A stretch of DNA of 64,000 nt from the NCBI RefSeq assembly GCF_025643595.1, contig NZ_CP102826.1, positions 1,922,001-1,986,000 on the forward strand. Direction: 5' to 3'. Position 1 is the first letter of the stretch. Every line of letters starts with the position of its first letter. Source of the stretch: Saccharopolyspora rosea (GTDB lineage: Bacteria > Actinomycetota > Actinomycetes > Mycobacteriales > Pseudonocardiaceae). Positions 54,081 to 62,121 of the stretch are shown one piece after another. Both the position numbers and the translations under genes were made by a program. A model generated the notes under the pieces. The model saw only the letters and a list, made by a program, of their open reading frames with translations. It was not told the origin of the DNA and did not search any database.

Positions 54081-55391
54081 ATGCGAGCGCTCCAGTCGAC
54101 CAGGCAGGTGGGTGAGGTCTTCCAGGACATGCGGCTGACGCGCAGGCACGTGCTCGCGGGCGCGGGGTTGTTCGTGGCGACCGCGGTGGATTCGTGGGAG
54201 TTGCAGGCCATGGTCTACGTCGCCGGCGGCGTCGAACGGGATCTGGGCATCGACCAGACCGGCGTCGGCACGCTGATCTCCGCGCTGTTCCTGGGCACGA
54301 TCCCGGGTGTCCTGCTGTGGGGACCGGTCGCCGACCGGATCGGCCGTCGCCGCACGTTCGTGCTCAGCATGCTCGCCTACGGCGTGCTGGCGGCCTGCAC
54401 GGCGTTCGCGCCGACGTACTCGACCATGCTGGCGTTCCGGTTCTGCGCGGGGCTGCTGTACGCGGGCGCGCACTCGATCACCTACCCGTACTTCGAGGAG
54501 CTGATGCCGGTCCGGGTGCGCGGGAAGGCGACGGTGTACCTGGCGTCGGGCTGGCCGGTCGGATTGCTGGTGGCCACCGGTCTCGCCGCACTGCTGGCCG
54601 ACACCGACTGGCGGCTGTACCTGGCCGTCAGCGCCGGCGGTGCGCTGTGCGCCTTCGTCGTGCTCGCCTGGGTCCCGGAGTCGCCGTACTGGCTGGCGAT
54701 GACCGGGCGGCAGGAGCGGGCCCGGCGCGCCCTGCGCCGGCTCGGCGGCGTCGACATCCCGGACAGCGTCCGGCTGACCGTTCCCGGGCGCGGGCGGGCC
54801 GAACCGCTGGAGCTGCTGCGGGGACGCCTGGGGCGCTGCACGGCGCTGCAGGTGCTGATCAACTTCGTGTTCGCGTGGGCCTACTGGGGATTGCAGACGT
54901 GGTTGCCGACGCTGCTGGCCGAACGCGGGCTGTCGCTGTCGTCGAGCCTGGGGTTCATCGCGCTCAGCGCCCTGTTGATGTTCCCCGGGTACGTCTCCGC
55001 GTCACTGCTCACCGCGCGCTGGGGCCGCAAGAAGGTGTTCGTGGCCTACGTCGTGGGGGCGGGCGCGGGCGGAGCGCTGTTCGCCGCCGCGACGTCGCTG
55101 GCGCAGCTGTACGCGGGCAACTTCCTGCTGGCCTTCTTCAGCCTGGGCGCGTGGGGCGTGTGGAACACCTGGTTCGGCGAGCTGTACCCGACCTCGGTGC
55201 GCGCCACCGCCTACGGCTGGGGCATCGCCGGGCAACGCGTCGCGAACGCGGTCGCGCCGACGGTGATCGGGTTCCTGCTGGCGAGCGCGGCGGGTTTCAC
55301 GGTGGTGGTGGCCGGTGTCGTCGGGTTCCTCGTGCTCACCGCCGCGCTGGCGTTGCTGCTGCCGGAGACCGAAGGCGAGCGGCTGGGCTGA
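54081..55391 (+). CDS. MFS transporter of the hydantoinase locus
   Basis: 436 residues, ATG with gggagg upstream. Twelve membrane segments; the A-like motif is GPVADRIGRRRTFVLSMLAY, and RFCAGLLYAGAHSITYPYFE and LPETEGERLG are sugar-porter/metabolite-symporter-like. It is divergent from hyuA across the long palindrome, so it most likely imports the hydantoin-like or related substrate. An exporter role is not excluded. Confidence 0.85.
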   Translation: MRALQSTRQVGEVFQDMRLTRRHVLAGAGLFVATAVDSWELQAMVYVAGGVERDLGIDQTGVGTLISALFLGTIPGVLLWGPVADRIGRRRTFVLSMLAYGVLAACTAFAPTYSTMLAFRFCAGLLYAGAHSITYPYFEELMPVRVRGKATVYLASGWPVGLLVATGLAALLADTDWRLYLAVSAGGALCAFVVLAWVPESPYWLAMTGRQERARRALRRLGGVDIPDSVRLTVPGRGRAEPLELLRGRLGRCTALQVLINFVFAWAYWGLQTWLPTLLAERGLSLSSSLGFIALSALLMFPGYVSASLLTARWGRKKVFVAYVVGAGAGGALFAAATSLAQLYAGNFLLAFFSLGAWGVWNTWFGELYPTSVRATAYGWGIAGQRVANAVAPTVIGFLLASAAGFTVVVAGVVGFLVLTAALALLLPETEGERLG

Positions 55392-55393
55392 GC

Positions 55394-55434
55394 GCCCGTC
55401 TTCGAACCCCCGCGCGCGGAGTTCGAAGACGGGC
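55394..55434. terminator. Perfect 14-bp terminator-like hairpin
   Basis: gcccgtcttcgaac (55394-55407) and gttcgaagacgggc (55421-55434) form a perfect stem with a 13-base GC-rich loop, starting two bases after the MFS stop. No T-tract follows, as is common in actinobacteria. Confidence 0.75.
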
Positions 55435-55677
55435 ACCGGTCTCTGAGCCTGTCGTTGAACTCGTTGTGCGTGGCGGTGCCGGGAGCGGAACCTCAGCGGC
55501 CGTCTCGGCTGTGGGAGCCCCTCCTTTTGTATGTCCAATACACGGCGTCGGGGCTGTCCTCGCGAGACGACCGCTGAGAACCCGCGGCGGTGCAAGTTGC
55601 TTGCATACTCACCGAAAGAGAAAGCGGCTCACGCCGCTTGCCATACCCCTTCCGGGAGCAGGTTCAAAGACAGGCAC
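55435..55677. other. Intergenic region with a short palindrome
   Basis: No gene seen. TGCAAG-TTG-CTTGCA at 55591-55605 is a perfect 6-bp inverted repeat, and the region holds the terminator described at 55612-55639. The first part (55435-55560) has no recognisable feature. Confidence 0.45.
55612..55639 (-). terminator. Terminator of idi
   Basis: On the minus strand aagcggc (plus 55633-55639) pairs with gccgctt (plus 55622-55628) around gtga, followed by the T-rich TCTCTTTC. It lies 39 bases beyond the idi stop. Confidence 0.6.
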
Positions 55678-56253
55678 TCAGCGCGTCGCGGCCGGTGGGA
55701 GGTCGGTTTCGGCGCCCTGCGGCCACTGGGTCGGTTCGGCGCCGAGCTCGGCGAGTTCCCGGACCTGCTGGGCGCACCACGGGGAGATCTCGGCGCGGTC
55801 GGCCAGCACGTCCTCGCTGAAGCGCTTCCACTCCACCCAGCGGGTCTCGGCGACCTCGTCGGGGTTCGGCGCCGGGTCCGACTCGGTGAACGCGACGAAC
55901 ACCGGGCACATCTCGTTCTCCACCACGCCGTTGGGCATCACCGCCCGGTAGCGGAAGCGCGGCAGGGCCAACCGGAGATCGCGCACCACCAGGCCCAGCT
56001 CCTCGCCGAGCCGGCGCACGATCGCCTCGCGCATCGACTCGCCCGGGGCGGGGTGACCGCAGCAGGTGTTGGTCCACACGCTCGGCCAGGTGCGCTTGTG
56101 GTGCGCGCGCTGCGTGAGCAGGAACTCACCGCGGTCGTTGAAGACGTAGCAGGAGAACGCCAGGTGCAGCGGCGTGTCCAGGTGGTGGACGGTGACCTTG
56201 TCCTCGACTCCGATCGCCTGACCGGAGTCGTCGAGCAGAACCACCTGTTCCAC
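55678..56253 (-). CDS. idi: Isopentenyl-diphosphate delta-isomerase, type I
   Basis: 191 residues from GTG 56253, which has AAGGAGGT 7 bases upstream; a longer frame to 56292 is less likely. It interconverts IPP and DMAPP for isoprenoid synthesis. The NUDIX-type fold shows HLAFSCYVFNDRGEFLLTQR, the catalytic cysteine in TNTCCGHPAPGESMREAIVR, and the acid pair in NGVVENEMCPVFVAF (E for catalysis). No carotenoid or other terpene gene is adjacent, so this is a stand-alone copy. Confidence 0.95.
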   Translation of the reverse strand: MEQVVLLDDSGQAIGVEDKVTVHHLDTPLHLAFSCYVFNDRGEFLLTQRAHHKRTWPSVWTNTCCGHPAPGESMREAIVRRLGEELGLVVRDLRLALPRFRYRAVMPNGVVENEMCPVFVAFTESDPAPNPDEVAETRWVEWKRFSEDVLADRAEISPWCAQQVRELAELGAEPTQWPQGAETDLPPAATR

Positions 56254-56455
56254 GGGCGGTACCTCCTTGCCGAGCTGGGTGCTGCCGCGCACGGCGCGGC
56301 GGTGGACGCGACCACCCTAGGGGTGCGGACCTCCGGGCGGATCGGCCGACAGGCCGTCCCGGCTGCGCCGAAACGTCCTGTCGGCCTAGTCCATCCGGCC
56401 GAGTGGTCGACGCCGATCGTAGCCCGGCGGTGGCGGAACGCGACGGGGTGTTCGC

Positions 56456-57214
56456 TCAACGTAGCCGACGCGTGATCTCCCGGGCCGCCCGGCGGACCGC
56501 GTCCGCCATGGCGTCGAGCCGGTCGGCGACCCGCGAGGTCGGCCCGGCGACGGCGACGGCGGCCGGGGTGCGCGGGGCGAGCACCGCGCTGGACACCGCC
56601 GAGACGTCCGGGACCGTCTCGCCGCGGTTGTAGGCGACCTCGTCGGCGACCACGTCGGCCAGCTCGCGCTGCACGCGTTCGCGTTCGGCGGGGTCGGTGA
56701 AGTGCTCCCGCAGGTGCGCGTCCCGCTGCTGCGGGTCCAGGTGCGCCAGCAGGCACTTGCCCGAGCTCGTCGGGTACAGCGGACGGCGCCGCCGCAGCGG
56801 GGCGGAGTACCGGATGACCTGGGTCGACTCGACGGTGTCCAGGTACACCACCGAGTCGCCGACCAGGGCGGCCAGCATGACCGTCTCGTCGAACTCCGCG
56901 CGCAGCCGCCGCAGCGTCGGCCGGGCGGCCTCGACCAGCGGCCCGGCGGTCGGGGCGAGCAGCGCGCCGACCGCCGGGCCGAGGTGGTAGGCCCCGTCCT
57001 GCTCGTGCAGGTAGCCGGTGGCCACCAGGCCCTTGACCAGGCCGTGCACCGACGTCTTCGGGGCGTCCAGGACGCCGGCGAGCACGTTGAGGCGCACGCC
57101 GTGCGGATCGGCGGCCACCGTCTCCAGGATCGTGGTGACCCGGCTGACCGTGCGGTGCTGCTTGGCCGCGCCGCGCGGCGCGCCGACTGGTCCACCACCC
57201 ACTGCGTCCCCCAC
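56456..57214 (-). CDS. IclR-family transcriptional regulator
   Basis: 252 residues, GTG start. The winged helix is at about 22-80 (VSRVTTILETVAADPHGVRL, LAGVLDAPKTSVHGLVKGLV). The IclR effector domain spans about 95-245 (VGDSVVYLDTVESTQVIRYS, LYPTSSGKCLLAHLDPQQRD, YNRGETVPDVSAVSSAVLAP). It lies 39 bases downstream of the NupC gene on the same strand, so nucleoside uptake is one candidate target. idi lies about 200 bases downstream. Confidence 0.9.
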   Translation of the reverse strand: MGDAVGGGPVGAPRGAAKQHRTVSRVTTILETVAADPHGVRLNVLAGVLDAPKTSVHGLVKGLVATGYLHEQDGAYHLGPAVGALLAPTAGPLVEAARPTLRRLRAEFDETVMLAALVGDSVVYLDTVESTQVIRYSAPLRRRRPLYPTSSGKCLLAHLDPQQRDAHLREHFTDPAERERVQRELADVVADEVAYNRGETVPDVSAVSSAVLAPRTPAAVAVAGPTSRVADRLDAMADAVRRAAREITRRLR

Positions 57215-57253
57215 TCGATCTGCCGGGTCGGCGTCAGAATAGTCCGCCGTTGA

Positions 57254-58501
57254 TCACACCAGGACGCCCGCGATGGTGGCGCTGAGCAGGTTGGCCAGGG
57301 TCCCGGCCAGCACCGCCCGGATGCCGTACCGGGCGATCCAGCCGCGCCTGCTCGGCACCAGTCCGCCGAGACCGCCCAGCAGGATGCCCAGCGAACCGAG
57401 GTTGGCGAAGCCGGTGAGGGCGAAGGTGATGATCGTGGCGGTCTTCTCGCTGAAGCGGCCGATCTGCGGGCCGAAGTCGGCGAAGGCCACGAACTCGTTG
57501 ATCACCAGCTTCTCGCCGACGAACCCGCCCGCGGCCACCGCCTCGTGCCAGGGCACGCCGATCACCCACATCACCGGCGCGAACAGGTAGCCGAGGATCT
57601 GCTGGAGCGTCAGGCCGTGCAGCCCGAACAGCCCGCCGAGCCCGCCGACGATCAGGTTGACCAGCGCGATCAGCGAGACGAACGCGAACAGCATGGCGCC
57701 GACGTTGAGCGCCAGCCGGAGTCCGTCCGAGGCACCGGCCGCGGCGGCGTCGATGACGTTGCGCGGTTTCGCCTCCGCCTCGTCGTCCGCGGCGGCGTCG
57801 GCGGTCTCGGAGGTCGCCTCGGCCACCTCGGTGCTGTCGGTGCTGGGCTTCTCCGTCTCCGGCATGATGATCTTGGCCATGAGCATGCCCGCCGGGGCGG
57901 CCATGAAGCTCGCCGCGATCAGGTTCTCCAGCTTGGCGCCGAGCATCGCGTAGCCGACCATGACCGACCCGGCGACGGTCGACAGGCCGCCGACCATCAC
58001 CGCGAAGAACTCCGAACGCGTCATGCTCGCCAGGTAGGGACGCACCACCAGCGGCGCCTCGGTCTGGCCGAGGAAGATGTTCGCGGTGGCGTTCAGCGAC
58101 TCCGCCCGGGTGGTGCCCAGCACCTTCTGCAAACCGCCGCCGATGATTCGCACCACCCACTGCAGGATGTTCCAGTGGTAGAGCACGGCGGTCAGCGACG
58201 CCACGAACACGATGATCGGCAGCACCTGGAAGGCCACCACGGTGCCCTGCGCGGGCAGGATCGGCCCGACCAGGAAGTCGATGCCCTCCTTGGAGGAGTC
58301 GATGACCCGCTGCACCGCGTTCGCGACCGCGCTCAACGCCTGCTTGCCCAGGTCCCAGCGCAGCACGACGACGGCGAACAGGACCTGGATGGCCAGTGCG
58401 CCGAGCACCGTGCGCGGCCGGATGGCTCGTCTGTCGGTGGACAACGCGAACGCCAGCAGCAGCACGACCACCGTGCCGACGAGTCCCCACAGGATCTGCA
58501 C
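57254..58501 (-). CDS. NupC-type concentrative nucleoside transporter
   Basis: 415 residues from GTG 58501 (gagagggg upstream). CNT-family landmarks are FQVLPIIVFVASLTAVLYHW, NIFLGQTEAPLVVRPYLASM, TRSEFFAVMVGGLSTVAGSV, KLVINEFVAFADF and LTGFANLGSLGILLGGLGGL. About nine or ten membrane segments; an acidic loop of ~40 residues near 225-265 (PSTDSTEVAEATSETADAAA) is longer than usual. It carries nucleosides with H+ or Na+. An inverted repeat lies just upstream and the IclR gene just downstream. Confidence 0.92.
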   Translation of the reverse strand: MQILWGLVGTVVVLLLAFALSTDRRAIRPRTVLGALAIQVLFAVVVLRWDLGKQALSAVANAVQRVIDSSKEGIDFLVGPILPAQGTVVAFQVLPIIVFVASLTAVLYHWNILQWVVRIIGGGLQKVLGTTRAESLNATANIFLGQTEAPLVVRPYLASMTRSEFFAVMVGGLSTVAGSVMVGYAMLGAKLENLIAASFMAAPAGMLMAKIIMPETEKPSTDSTEVAEATSETADAAADDEAEAKPRNVIDAAAAGASDGLRLALNVGAMLFAFVSLIALVNLIVGGLGGLFGLHGLTLQQILGYLFAPVMWVIGVPWHEAVAAGGFVGEKLVINEFVAFADFGPQIGRFSEKTATIITFALTGFANLGSLGILLGGLGGLVPSRRGWIARYGIRAVLAGTLANLLSATIAGVLV

Positions 58502-58539
58502 GATCCGCCCCTCTCCCCGGATCCGCCGCGGCACGGGCC

Positions 58540-58570
58540 GCGAACATCGATTCGATCGATGGATGTTCGC
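58540..58570. promoter_or_regulatory. Operator-like inverted repeat upstream of nupC
   Basis: GCGAACATC (58540-58548) and GATGTTCGC (58562-58570) are perfect 9-bp arms; between them CATCGAT and ATCGATG also pair. It lies 40-70 bases before the nupC start and is a good candidate site for the IclR-type regulator. Confidence 0.55.
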
Positions 58571-58587
58571 ATTCGGCCCGAAAGGTG

Positions 58588-59475
58588 CTAACGGGGGCCG
58601 TCTTCCCGTTCGACGCGGTGGCGCAGCGCGGACAGCCACGCCAGGCCGAGCACGGCCACGACGATCAGCCCGACCCAGTTGAACAGCGTGAACAGGTGGA
58701 CCTGCACACCGGTCGGCTCCGGCAGGTAGCCCAGCTGGAGCAGCAGTTGCTGGCGCCGGGTCACGGTCAGCGCCATGACCAGCAGCAGTGCGATGCCGTG
58801 CATGCCGTCCCAGAGGGCGTGCAGGATCGTGACGCCCAGGTAGGTCAGCACGACGCCGCGGGTGATCCGCCAGCGCCGGTGCTCGTGGCGGGCGGCGAAC
58901 AGCACGGCGCCCAGGATCGCCGTCCACAGCCCGTGGCCGACGGGGGCGAGGATGCCGCGCAGCAGCTCGGTCTCCACCAGCTGCGACAGCGACAGTCCCT
59001 GCACGGTGATCAGCGAGTTCAGCGCGTAGCCGGCGCTTTCGAAGGCGGCGAAGCCGAAACCGACGGACGCGCCCAGCACCAGCCCGTCGCGCATCGTGTA
59101 CCGCGTCAGCCCGCGCGCGACGAAGACGAGCGCCAACGCCTTCACCAGTTCCTCGATCAGCCCGACCCCGAGGTACATCCACGCCGACGGGGACAGCAGG
59201 TACTGCTCCAGCAGGGACGCGGCGAGCACGCCGAGCACACCGCCGACCACGAACGCCTCCGCGACGCGGGCGAGGGTGAACGCCGGGGCGGCGTCCCGCC
59301 CGGTCGCCCACGCCACGAACGTCACCGGCACCAGGAAGCTCCCGAGCAGCACCACGGTCGGCAGCAGGGTCGGGTTCCCGGTGACCGCGGTGACCACCAC
59401 GCTGAGCGCCCACAGCAGCAGTCCCACGACGAAGATGCGCCGCCACGGCCAGAGATCCGTGCGTGTGGTTGTCAT
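58588..59475 (-). CDS. PrsW-family intramembrane protease
   Basis: 295 residues, ATG start. Eight or so membrane segments. The PrsW active-site motifs are present: EE in YLGVGLIEELVKALALVFVA (about 108-109), E in FGFAAFESAGYALNSL, H in APVGHGLWTAILGAVLF and H in ILHALWDGMHG. Bacillus PrsW cleaves an anti-sigma factor; none is next door. Substrate unknown. Confidence 0.9.
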   Translation of the reverse strand: MTTTRTDLWPWRRIFVVGLLLWALSVVVTAVTGNPTLLPTVVLLGSFLVPVTFVAWATGRDAAPAFTLARVAEAFVVGGVLGVLAASLLEQYLLSPSAWMYLGVGLIEELVKALALVFVARGLTRYTMRDGLVLGASVGFGFAAFESAGYALNSLITVQGLSLSQLVETELLRGILAPVGHGLWTAILGAVLFAARHEHRRWRITRGVVLTYLGVTILHALWDGMHGIALLLVMALTVTRRQQLLLQLGYLPEPTGVQVHLFTLFNWVGLIVVAVLGLAWLSALRHRVEREDGPR

Positions 59476-59738
59476 CGCGTCGCTCCTCGCCTCACCTGGA
59501 TGGGCGGTGGACAGCGTAGGTACCCCGGGGCGCGGACGCAGTGCGAAGGACCGCTTCGACGGACGCGGTCCACTGTGGTCACCGAGCGGCCGTTCGGCGC
59601 AGCGCGGCGGAGCCGAACGGCCGAACGCGCGTCGCGGGCGGTGGACCGGTCTGGCGGCTATACGCCAGTTTTCCCGTCATGGCGGCGGATTCTTCTTGAA
59701 TCGGTGATGTTCGCGCCTCGTTGTCCTCCGGAGGAAGC
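59476..59738. other. Divergent gap between the protease and the esterase
   Basis: No gene seen. It must hold both divergent promoters. No strong inverted repeat or consensus -10/-35 pair was found. Confidence 0.35.
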
Positions 59739-60560
59739 ATGCGTCACCTGCCGCAGGCCGCCGCTGTCGCGGCGTCCGCCTTAGCCGTGTCCTGCACCGC
59801 CGCGGCCGTTCCCGCGCTGGCCGCGCCCGCCACCGAGTACGTCGCCCTGGGCGACTCCTACGCCTCCGGGGTCGGAACGCGCGACTACTTCCCGGACAGC
59901 GGGGACTGCAAGCGCGGGCCCAAGGCGTACCCCCAGCTGTGGGCCGACGAGCACGGTGCCGCGAAGTTCTCCTTCGACGCCTGCTCCGGTGCGGTCACCG
60001 ACGACGTCAACTCCGGGCAGCTCGGCTCGCTCAGCGATTCCACGACGCTGGTCACGATCTCGGTCGGCGGCAACGACGTCGGCTTCAGCAAGACCATGGA
60101 GAGCTGCCTGCTGGGCAGCGACGACGCCTGCGACAAGGCCGTCGCGGCGGGTGAGGACAAGGCGCGCGGCGAACTGCCCGCCAAGCTCGACACCACCTAC
60201 GCCAACATCCGCAAGGCGGCGCCGAACGCGAAGGTCGTGGTGCTGGGCTATCCGCGCATCAACGACCTCGGCGACTGCGGGATCCCCGGCTACAGCGCGA
60301 CCAAGCGCAAGCGGATCAACGAGGGCGCCGACGCGCTCGACGAGGTCATCTCCGGGCGCGCCGAGGCCGCCGGGTTCACCTTCGCCGACCCGCGCCAGGT
60401 GTTCGACGGGCACGGCGTGTGCAGCGACCAGGAGTGGATCAACGGGCCGAGCAACCCGCTGACCGAGTCGTTCCACCCCAACGTCGACGGCCACGCCAAG
60501 GGCTACCTGGCCGTGCTCGACCAGGCCACCGGTCACTCCTCGGCGACCATCCGCAGGTAG
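59739..60560 (+). CDS. Secreted SGNH/GDSL hydrolase
   Basis: 273 residues from ATG 59739 with GGAGGAA upstream. A signal peptide covers residues 1 to about 33 (HLPQAAAVAASALAVSCTAA, cleavage after ALA-AP). Catalytic blocks: GDSYASG (Ser of block I), GGND in TISVGGNDVGFS (Gly/Asn), and the Asp/His pair in SFHPNVDGHAKGY. Several cysteines suggest disulphides. This group includes extracellular lipases and esterases of streptomycetes. The last 28 bases overlap the convergent MBL gene. Confidence 0.92.
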   Translation: MRHLPQAAAVAASALAVSCTAAAVPALAAPATEYVALGDSYASGVGTRDYFPDSGDCKRGPKAYPQLWADEHGAAKFSFDACSGAVTDDVNSGQLGSLSDSTTLVTISVGGNDVGFSKTMESCLLGSDDACDKAVAAGEDKARGELPAKLDTTYANIRKAAPNAKVVVLGYPRINDLGDCGIPGYSATKRKRINEGADALDEVISGRAEAAGFTFADPRQVFDGHGVCSDQEWINGPSNPLTESFHPNVDGHAKGYLAVLDQATGHSSATIRR

Positions 60561-61342
60561 CGCTCGGCGGAGCGGCGCACCACCGCCTCGGCGTCGGAGT
60601 CGACGATCCGGCGCCACCACGCGCCGTAGATCCGCTCGAAGCGGTACGGGCGCAGCAGGTCGACGGCGCGGCGGATCACCGCCGGGCGCTCCGGGATCAG
60701 GTTCGGGTAGCTGTACATGAAGCTGACCCACCGGCGGTCCGCGACGACCTGCACGATGTCGCCGGACAGCAGGGCGCCCGCGCCGGCTTCGCCGTCCCGC
60801 CAGTGCAGCACGCTGCCACCGGTGAAGTGGACGCCGAGGTTGACCAGGGTCAGCCCGTCGGCGATCTCGCGGGTCCCGCCCTCCCAGAAGACCACGTGGT
60901 CGTCCCGGCGCGGGACCCACTGCCGGTCGGCGGCGTGCACGTACACCGGGACGTCGAACGTCTGCGCCCAGTCGACCATGGTGCTGTAGTAGTGCGGGTG
61001 GCTGATCGCGATCGCGGTCAACCCGCCGAGTTCCTCGACGCGGGCCACGACCTCGTCGTCGAGGTAGGGGATGCAGTCCCACAGCACGTTCCCGGACGCC
61101 GCGCGCACGAGCAGCGCCCGCTGGCCGATCGCGAACGACGGTTCGGAGCCGATGCCGGTGATGCCCGGACCCTCGTCCTCGATCCGGCAGCGGTGCTCAC
61201 CGGCGCGCATCTCGTCCAGGGAGGTCCACAGCTGGCCGTCCCAGCGGACGAACTGGCGTTCCTCGTCGCAGATGGAGCACGTCTCCCGCGGTTGCGGGTA
61301 CTGCACGCCGCACTGCACGCAGATCGGTAAGTCGTTGCCCAT
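60533..61342 (-). CDS. MBL-fold protein with zinc-ribbon N-terminus and altered HxHxDH motif
   Basis: 269 residues from ATG 61342 (61354 is possible). Residues 8-33 hold a four-cysteine ribbon, CVQCGVQYPQPRETCSICDE. The metallo-beta-lactamase fold follows: ITGIGSEPSFAIGQRALLVR, then IAISHPHYYSTMVDWAQ where HPHYYS replaces HxHxDH, LVNLGVHFTGGSVLHWRDGE and ALLSGDIVQVV. The second Asp and third His are missing, so only a reduced metal site is expected. Downstream of the Mut7-C gene, 32 bases apart. Confidence 0.82.
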   Translation of the reverse strand: MGNDLPICVQCGVQYPQPRETCSICDEERQFVRWDGQLWTSLDEMRAGEHRCRIEDEGPGITGIGSEPSFAIGQRALLVRAASGNVLWDCIPYLDDEVVARVEELGGLTAIAISHPHYYSTMVDWAQTFDVPVYVHAADRQWVPRRDDHVVFWEGGTREIADGLTLVNLGVHFTGGSVLHWRDGEAGAGALLSGDIVQVVADRRWVSFMYSYPNLIPERPAVIRRAVDLLRPYRFERIYGAWWRRIVDSDAEAVVRRSAERYLRMVAEE

Positions 61343-61374
61343 GCTCGCGAGCATGGCACGCCGCGGCGGCGCGG

Positions 61375-62088
61375 TCAGCCGGTTCCGCCAGACGCGGAGC
61401 GGATGATCGCGTTGATCCGGCGCGCGTGCGCCCCGCGCCAGTACACCTGCCCGCAGGCGGCGCAGCGCGCGTAGTCGTCGAAGCAGCGGCGCGTGCCCGG
61501 CTCGATCTCGTCGACCACCTCGTGCTTGGGCACCGGTTCCAGGGCGCCGTTGCACAGCGTGCAGCGGGTCCACGGGGCCAGCGGCGGCGCGAACCGGTCC
61601 AGCACGTCGTCCAGCTGCTCGGCCGGTCCGCTGCCGCGCACGTACGCGCCGCACCGCAGGGCCCGGCGGCGCAGGATCCCGCGGTCCTGGGTGAGCAGCA
61701 CCCGGTCCTCCCGCGCCGCCTGCTCGATCAGCTCGTCGTCCGCGGCGTCGTTGCGGTACGCCGCGTCGACGCCCAGCAGCCGCAGCCGCCGCGCCAGCTT
61801 GCCCAGGTGCACGTCGAGGACGAAGCGGGGCGGGACGCGCTGCGGCCGGTCCACCGGGCGCACCTCGACCGTCGCGCCGGGGCCGGGCTGCTCACCCGGC
61901 CGGGCCGGCTGGCCGTCCACCCGCAGCGAGCCGACCTCGGTCAGCGGGACGCCCAGCGACTCGGTGAGGTGCCCGAGCGTGCCGGTGCCGTCGTGGGACA
62001 CCTCGATCCGCTCGACGCGGTTGCGGGGTGCCGCGAACAACCACAGCCGCCGGTCGAGGCGCACGTGCACCACGGCTCGTCCTCGCAC
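61375..62088 (-). CDS. Mut7-C RNase-domain protein with ubiquitin-like N-terminus
   Basis: 237 residues, GTG start. The first ~80 residues match the Mut7-C ubiquitin-like domain (VEVSH-like IEVSHDGTGTLGHLTESLGV, VGSLRVDGQPARPGEQPGPG). Residues about 88-165 are the PIN-like Mut7-C RNase domain: FVLDVHLGKLARRLRLLGVD, NDAADDELIEQAAREDRVLL, TQDRGILRRR. A zinc ribbon ends the protein (CTLCNGAL, CAACGQVYW). The domain is predicted to be an RNase; a cellular role is not established. Possibly co-transcribed with the MBL gene. Confidence 0.85.
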   Translation of the reverse strand: MRGRAVVHVRLDRRLWLFAAPRNRVERIEVSHDGTGTLGHLTESLGVPLTEVGSLRVDGQPARPGEQPGPGATVEVRPVDRPQRVPPRFVLDVHLGKLARRLRLLGVDAAYRNDAADDELIEQAAREDRVLLTQDRGILRRRALRCGAYVRGSGPAEQLDDVLDRFAPPLAPWTRCTLCNGALEPVPKHEVVDEIEPGTRRCFDDYARCAACGQVYWRGAHARRINAIIRSASGGTG

Positions 62089-62121
62089 CGCTCCATCGTC
62101 GGCCGGGCGCCCGGGGCGCGG

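Noticed and set aside
55394-55434. tRNA-like hairpin with gttcgaa
   Set aside because: The stem is a simple 14-bp hairpin without cloverleaf arms or anticodon loop; a terminator fits better.
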